Of a stretch of DNA of 64,000 bases, positions 60,936-64,000 are shown piece by piece (the stretch's first letter is position 1; every line of letters starts with the position of its first letter). Source of the DNA: a bacterium (GTDB lineage: Bacteria > Armatimonadota > Zipacnadia > Zipacnadales > Zipacnadaceae); the NCBI GenBank assembly GCA_030603495.1, contig JAUVXR010000002.1, forward strand, positions 62,001 to 126,000. The letters are read 5' to 3'. A program made the translations under genes and the position numbers. The notes beneath the pieces are model-generated. The model ran no database searches and had not been told where the DNA came from. It saw only the letters and a program-made list of their open reading frames with translations.

Positions 60936-61948
60936 AGTGCACCTGCCTGCTTGCACAACGGTTGCAGTCTGGCCGGCACTCGGTCGTATTGTAGAGCCTG
61001 CGCCGGCACGATAGGCTCCTGGCCGCATTTGCTCATAATGGCCTGTCCCTCCGGCGACAACAGTAGGGCGACGTAAGCCTCGGCCAGATCCCGGTTTGGG
61101 GCAGTCCTGGGAATCGTTACCGAATAGACAATGGGGCCGCCGGATCGGGTAATCAACTCGCCCGGCTGCTTGCCGGTCACCGCGACCGTGGCGCTGCCGT
61201 ACAGATCAGCCAGCTCCGGAGAGCGCAGACTTATTTCATCGGGTAGCCGCAGAATCTTCAATCTGTGCTGCTGGCCGACTGAACGATAGATGAACAGATA
61301 ATCAATCTCACCGGCTTCCAGCAGGGCCAGCAGATCAGTCTCTTTGGGACGGATGTATTTGTGGCCATGCTTCTGCGCCAGGCCTGTGGCCAGACCAGGT
61401 ACGTCGTAGTGCTTCTCCGCAAGCTGGAAGACCATTACCGTACGGTACCCGCAGGGGTCACTGTTGGGATCGGAGCGACCGAACGCCACATCATCCTGCA
61501 GTAGAATCTCAGGCCAGTTGCTGGGACTAATCTCGTCGGCTCTATTGCTCTTCCCGGTGTAGACTATGGCCATCTCGTTGGTGGCGAAACGGATGTTGAA
61601 ATCAGCGTGTTCCGGCATAAGTAGATTCTCAACAACCTTGTAATCTGCGGAACCAAATACGTCGCAGCTTCGACCAAGGTCACTTATCTTGCGGGCACAC
61701 TCGCGGCTGCCGCCAGCCTCGGCTTTGACAGCAATCCCCGGATGGCGCTGCTCAAACAGAACGGACACCTCACGAAAAGGTACGGATAGGCTGCCGGCGT
61801 GGAAGATCGTCAGCTCTGTTGACACTGCCGCCTGCTTGCCAACCGGGCCTTTCGGACAGCCAGTCGTCAGGAGCAGCCCAACTGTCGCCAACGCCAATAC
61901 ACCATGTACAACCAACGAAGTTCTCGTTATTTGGTTGACTCCTTGCAT
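60932..61948 (-). CDS. Tungstate/molybdate-binding lipoprotein, WtpA-like
   Basis: Substrate-binding protein of the ABC transporter. The N-terminal signal ends in a lipobox (LLLTTGC), so it is lipid-anchored. The mature start ELTIFHAGSLSVPFREVSVL with EAGGSRECARKISDLGRSCD and GSADYKVVENLL is characteristic of the WtpA/ModA branch known to bind tungstate and molybdate with high affinity. GRSDPNSDPCGYRTVMVFQL is a further family segment. 338 residues, typical length. The gene follows the MOSC-MogA fusion by 62 bases. Confidence 0.9.
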   Translation of the reverse strand: MQGVNQITRTSLVVHGVLALATVGLLLTTGCPKGPVGKQAAVSTELTIFHAGSLSVPFREVSVLFEQRHPGIAVKAEAGGSRECARKISDLGRSCDVFGSADYKVVENLLMPEHADFNIRFATNEMAIVYTGKSNRADEISPSNWPEILLQDDVAFGRSDPNSDPCGYRTVMVFQLAEKHYDVPGLATGLAQKHGHKYIRPKETDLLALLEAGEIDYLFIYRSVGQQHRLKILRLPDEISLRSPELADLYGSATVAVTGKQPGELITRSGGPIVYSVTIPRTAPNRDLAEAYVALLLSPEGQAIMSKCGQEPIVPAQALQYDRVPARLQPLCKQAGAL

Positions 61949-62010
61949 ATTCCGGCACGAGTGCTTCCGAGTTCACAGAATTATTGTCAGATCCAGCTTC
62001 TCTCCTGCAA

Positions 62011-62946
62011 TCAATGTATGTCCAATTCGTGCAACATTAGGATAAGGTGTTCCATAGTACGCAAGATTTCCCCCATATACTCCTCGACCGCCCTGACGCT
62101 GCCCGGAAGCGCATATATCAAAGTCTGGCCGCGAACTCCGGCGACCCCCCGGGTCAGCAGGGCGTTGGGATTCTGGGCCCCGAACTTGACGCGTATCGCC
62201 TCCATTATTCCCGGAATGAGCTTGTCGCAGATGCCGGCTACCGTCTCCGGGGTGATGTCCCTGGGGCCCACGCCTGTCCCCCCGGTGGTGAAGATGACGT
62301 CGACACCCGTCTCCTGCGCTTCAATCAGCACCGTGCGGAGCTCATCGGCGTCATCGGGGAGGATGGTCTGCTCTATCTGCGGGTGCCAACGCTTGTCCTC
62401 CAGAAAGGCCTCCAGTAATTCCCTAACTCGGGGCCCGCTACGGTCAACGTACTCGCCCGCAAAGGCCCGGTCACTCAGGGTGATGACCCGGAAGCGTAAC
62501 GGCCGGGGCAGGTATTCGACAGAATCGCCCGGGCGGATCGTCCCGCCCTGCACAACCCGGCAAAACAGGCCCTCAGTAGGCATAATGCAGGTTCCCACCT
62601 GCTGGTATATCGCACAGGCATCCCCATGACACTCTTTGCCTATTTGGCTGACTTCCAGTTCTATCTCGCCAATCCGAAAACGGTCCAGAACGGCGACTGT
62701 AGTTAGGTCAACCCCACGCAGGTCAATGTTCTCACCAAAGTCGCCGGGAGACAACTCGATCGCCATCTCGGCGGCAAAGCGGTCAATGCTATCCTGGCTG
62801 AGGATGCTCACCTGCCGGTGCCAGACGCCGGCGTGAGCATCATCAATAATGCCCCGCTCATCCAGACGAATCTCTGGCACCGGGCGCTTCACGGTGCCTT
62901 TTTCGTCGGAGATGTTTACCGAGACGACCTCAGCATTCTTCGACAT
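62011..62946 (-). CDS. MOSC domain fused to MogA/MoaB-type molybdopterin adenylyltransferase
   Basis: 311 residues in two parts. MOSC domain, about 1-148: VSVNISDEKGTVKRPVPEIR, the LSPGDFGENIDLRGVDLTTV segment and the conserved Cys in QIGKECHGDACAIY; MOSC domains deliver sulfur or bind the cofactor. MogA/MoaB domain, about 150-305: RFRVITLSDRAFAGEYVDRS, DVIFTTGGTGVGPRDITPET and LIYALPGSVRAVEEYMGEIL; this part adenylates molybdopterin before metal insertion. The start overlaps the moaC stop by 17 bases. The fusion is known in several lineages. Confidence 0.9.
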   Translation of the reverse strand: MSKNAEVVSVNISDEKGTVKRPVPEIRLDERGIIDDAHAGVWHRQVSILSQDSIDRFAAEMAIELSPGDFGENIDLRGVDLTTVAVLDRFRIGEIELEVSQIGKECHGDACAIYQQVGTCIMPTEGLFCRVVQGGTIRPGDSVEYLPRPLRFRVITLSDRAFAGEYVDRSGPRVRELLEAFLEDKRWHPQIEQTILPDDADELRTVLIEAQETGVDVIFTTGGTGVGPRDITPETVAGICDKLIPGIMEAIRVKFGAQNPNALLTRGVAGVRGQTLIYALPGSVRAVEEYMGEILRTMEHLILMLHELDIH

Positions 62947-63391
62947 CGCGCTTTACCTTCTCCACGAGAAAAATGTCGCCAATACGCATCTCTTTGTCCA
63001 CGGCTTTGCACATGTCGTAGACCGTTAGCAGGGCGACGCTGACCGCGGTAAGTGCCTCCATCTCCGCACCGGTGCGGCCGACGCAGGCCACTTCACTGCT
63101 GGCGACGACTTGCTTCTCCGCCAGCCGCAGTTCCACGTCAACCTTGTCCAATACCAGAGGATGACATAACGGAATAAGCTGTGCAGTCCGCTTGGCCGCC
63201 TGAATGCCCGCGATCTGGGCCACCGTCAGTACATCACCCTTCTTGATATGGTTCTCAGCGATCAAATCCGCAGTGGTCGCGGATATGCTAATGGCACCCG
63301 TGGCGCGGGCCAGGCGTCTCTGCGGAACTTTAGCTCCGACATCAACCATCCTGGCTCGCCCCTGGTCGTCTACGTGAGATAGATTGCCCAT
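62930..63391 (-). CDS. moaC: Cyclic pyranopterin monophosphate synthase MoaC
   Basis: Second enzyme of molybdenum-cofactor synthesis; converts the MoaA product to cyclic pyranopterin monophosphate. 153 residues: LSHVDDQGRARMVDVGAKVP, IAGIQAAKRTAQLIPLCHPL with the catalytic LCHP region, EVACVGRTGAEMEALTAVSV and YDMCKAVDKEMRIGDIFLVE. All conserved positions are present. One base separates it from moaA. Confidence 0.96.
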   Translation of the reverse strand: MGNLSHVDDQGRARMVDVGAKVPQRRLARATGAISISATTADLIAENHIKKGDVLTVAQIAGIQAAKRTAQLIPLCHPLVLDKVDVELRLAEKQVVASSEVACVGRTGAEMEALTAVSVALLTVYDMCKAVDKEMRIGDIFLVEKVKRDVEEC

Positions 63392-63392
63392 C

Positions 63393-64000
63393 CTACCCTC
63401 CGATGCCGTGCATCCAGTTATGTGCGCAGGCCCCGCCGGCAGCAGGCTTCTCCCGGATGGCCTGCTCCACAGCCCCGGCCGCTCCCAACTCTCGCACGCT
63501 GAAGGCGAGGTCGGAAAACAGGCACGGCCTAATCAGGCCGTCGCTGGAGATGCGCACCCGATTGCAGTGGGAACAGTCGCCGCCCGCGCCGCCCTCCACC
63601 ACAGAGAATCGGCCCGTGGCCAAGTCCATCACATGAATAAACCGTGCTTCCAAGCCATTCTTACAGGCGAATTGAGCTACACTGACGGCGTCCGGCTCCG
63701 CCGATGACTCTGTGACTACACAGTTGAGTTTTATGGGGACCAGCCCGGCCTCGCGGGCAGCCTTGATCCCCGCCAGCACTCGTTGGAGGTCGCCACCGCC
63801 GGTAATCTGTGCGTAGTGCTCTGGCTCCATACTGTCCAGGCTAATGTTGACCCGATGCAATCCGGCGGCGGCCAGAGCGTCGGCATGGTCGCTGAGCAAT
63901 ATACCATTGGTGCTCATAGCCAGATCCTCAATGCCCTCGATCCTCGCCAGCATTGCCACCAACTGCTCAATATCGCGACGCACCAGCGGCTCGCCACCGG
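63393..64000 (-). CDS. moaA: GTP 3',8-cyclase MoaA, 5' end beyond the window
   Basis: Radical SAM enzyme starting molybdenum-cofactor synthesis from GTP. The visible part begins GGEPLVRRDIEQLVAML and includes STNGILLSDHADALAAAGLH, RVNISLDSMEPEHYAQITGG, and the second FeS site GDCSHCNRVRISSDGLIRPC (CxxC-x13-C), ending in the functional GG tail (HNWMHGIGG). The N-terminal radical SAM CxxxCxxC cluster lies outside the window. Confidence 0.95.
   Translation of the reverse strand, partial: GGEPLVRRDIEQLVAMLARIEGIEDLAMSTNGILLSDHADALAAAGLHRVNISLDSMEPEHYAQITGGGDLQRVLAGIKAAREAGLVPIKLNCVVTESSAEPDAVSVAQFACKNGLEARFIHVMDLATGRFSVVEGGAGGDCSHCNRVRISSDGLIRPCLFSDLAFSVRELGAAGAVEQAIREKPAAGGACAHNWMHGIGG

Noticed and set aside
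1-64000. CRISPR array
   Set aside because: No run of regularly spaced identical repeats was seen; the only repeats are gene-boundary elements, the rpsF duplication and gene copies.

Overview
The window is a high-GC stretch of an uncultured, probably diderm bacterium. Evidence for an outer membrane is a beta-barrel-like protein with an invasin-type domain, a secretin, and many signal-peptide proteins. The fhaA-fhaB-ftsW/rodA-pbpA-pknB cluster is the arrangement familiar from Actinobacteria and some other Terrabacteria. Together these make an Armatimonadota-like lineage my best guess, with low confidence. Start codons are often GTG or TTG, and tRNA genes encode their own CCA.

Layout. 1-1591: 5' part of uvrB. 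1710-14388: a minus-strand operon of six secreted or envelope proteins (outer-membrane barrel, two FN3-type proteins with CsgG-like N-termini, two very large proteins sharing a C-terminal module with a FlgD-like Ig domain, one of them a C39-like protease, and a clostripain-like protease). 14842-16496: short aspartate kinase, DUF2752 membrane protein, tRNA-Leu(UAA). 16580-22000: a run of small accessory genes and gene stumps, each bounded by copies of a short repeat. 22014-26093: secreted and membrane proteins with a partial duplication. 26213-26733: five tRNA genes, next to a fragment of prolyl-tRNA synthetase. 27170-29989: a tight three-gene operon (PD-(D/E)XK nuclease with winged helix, Ser/Thr kinase, large unknown protein) that looks like a defence-type module.

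30704-43820: housekeeping genes (FUN14 protein, secreted glycosidase-like protein, tRNA methyltransferase, HD-GYP regulator, metG, FmdB zinc ribbon, RicT/PSP1, mfd, ssb) with rpsF at 43834-44529. A back-to-back promoter pair separates rpsF-ssb from the plus-strand cell-wall cluster (44713-50606), followed by a discoidin-like secreted protein. 51550-58600 is a decay zone: a frameshifted oxidoreductase, IS630 and IS1380 remnants, a broken TolB-propeller/secretin gene, a ComM fragment and two helix-turn-helix remnants. 59096-64000 is a compact minus-strand operon linking molybdenum-cofactor synthesis (moaA, moaC, MOSC-MogA fusion) with a tungstate/molybdate ABC transporter.

The most interesting parts are the nuclease-kinase operon, the repeat-bounded small-gene array, the envelope operon with its shared C-terminal module, and the probable ATA start of ftsW/rodA.
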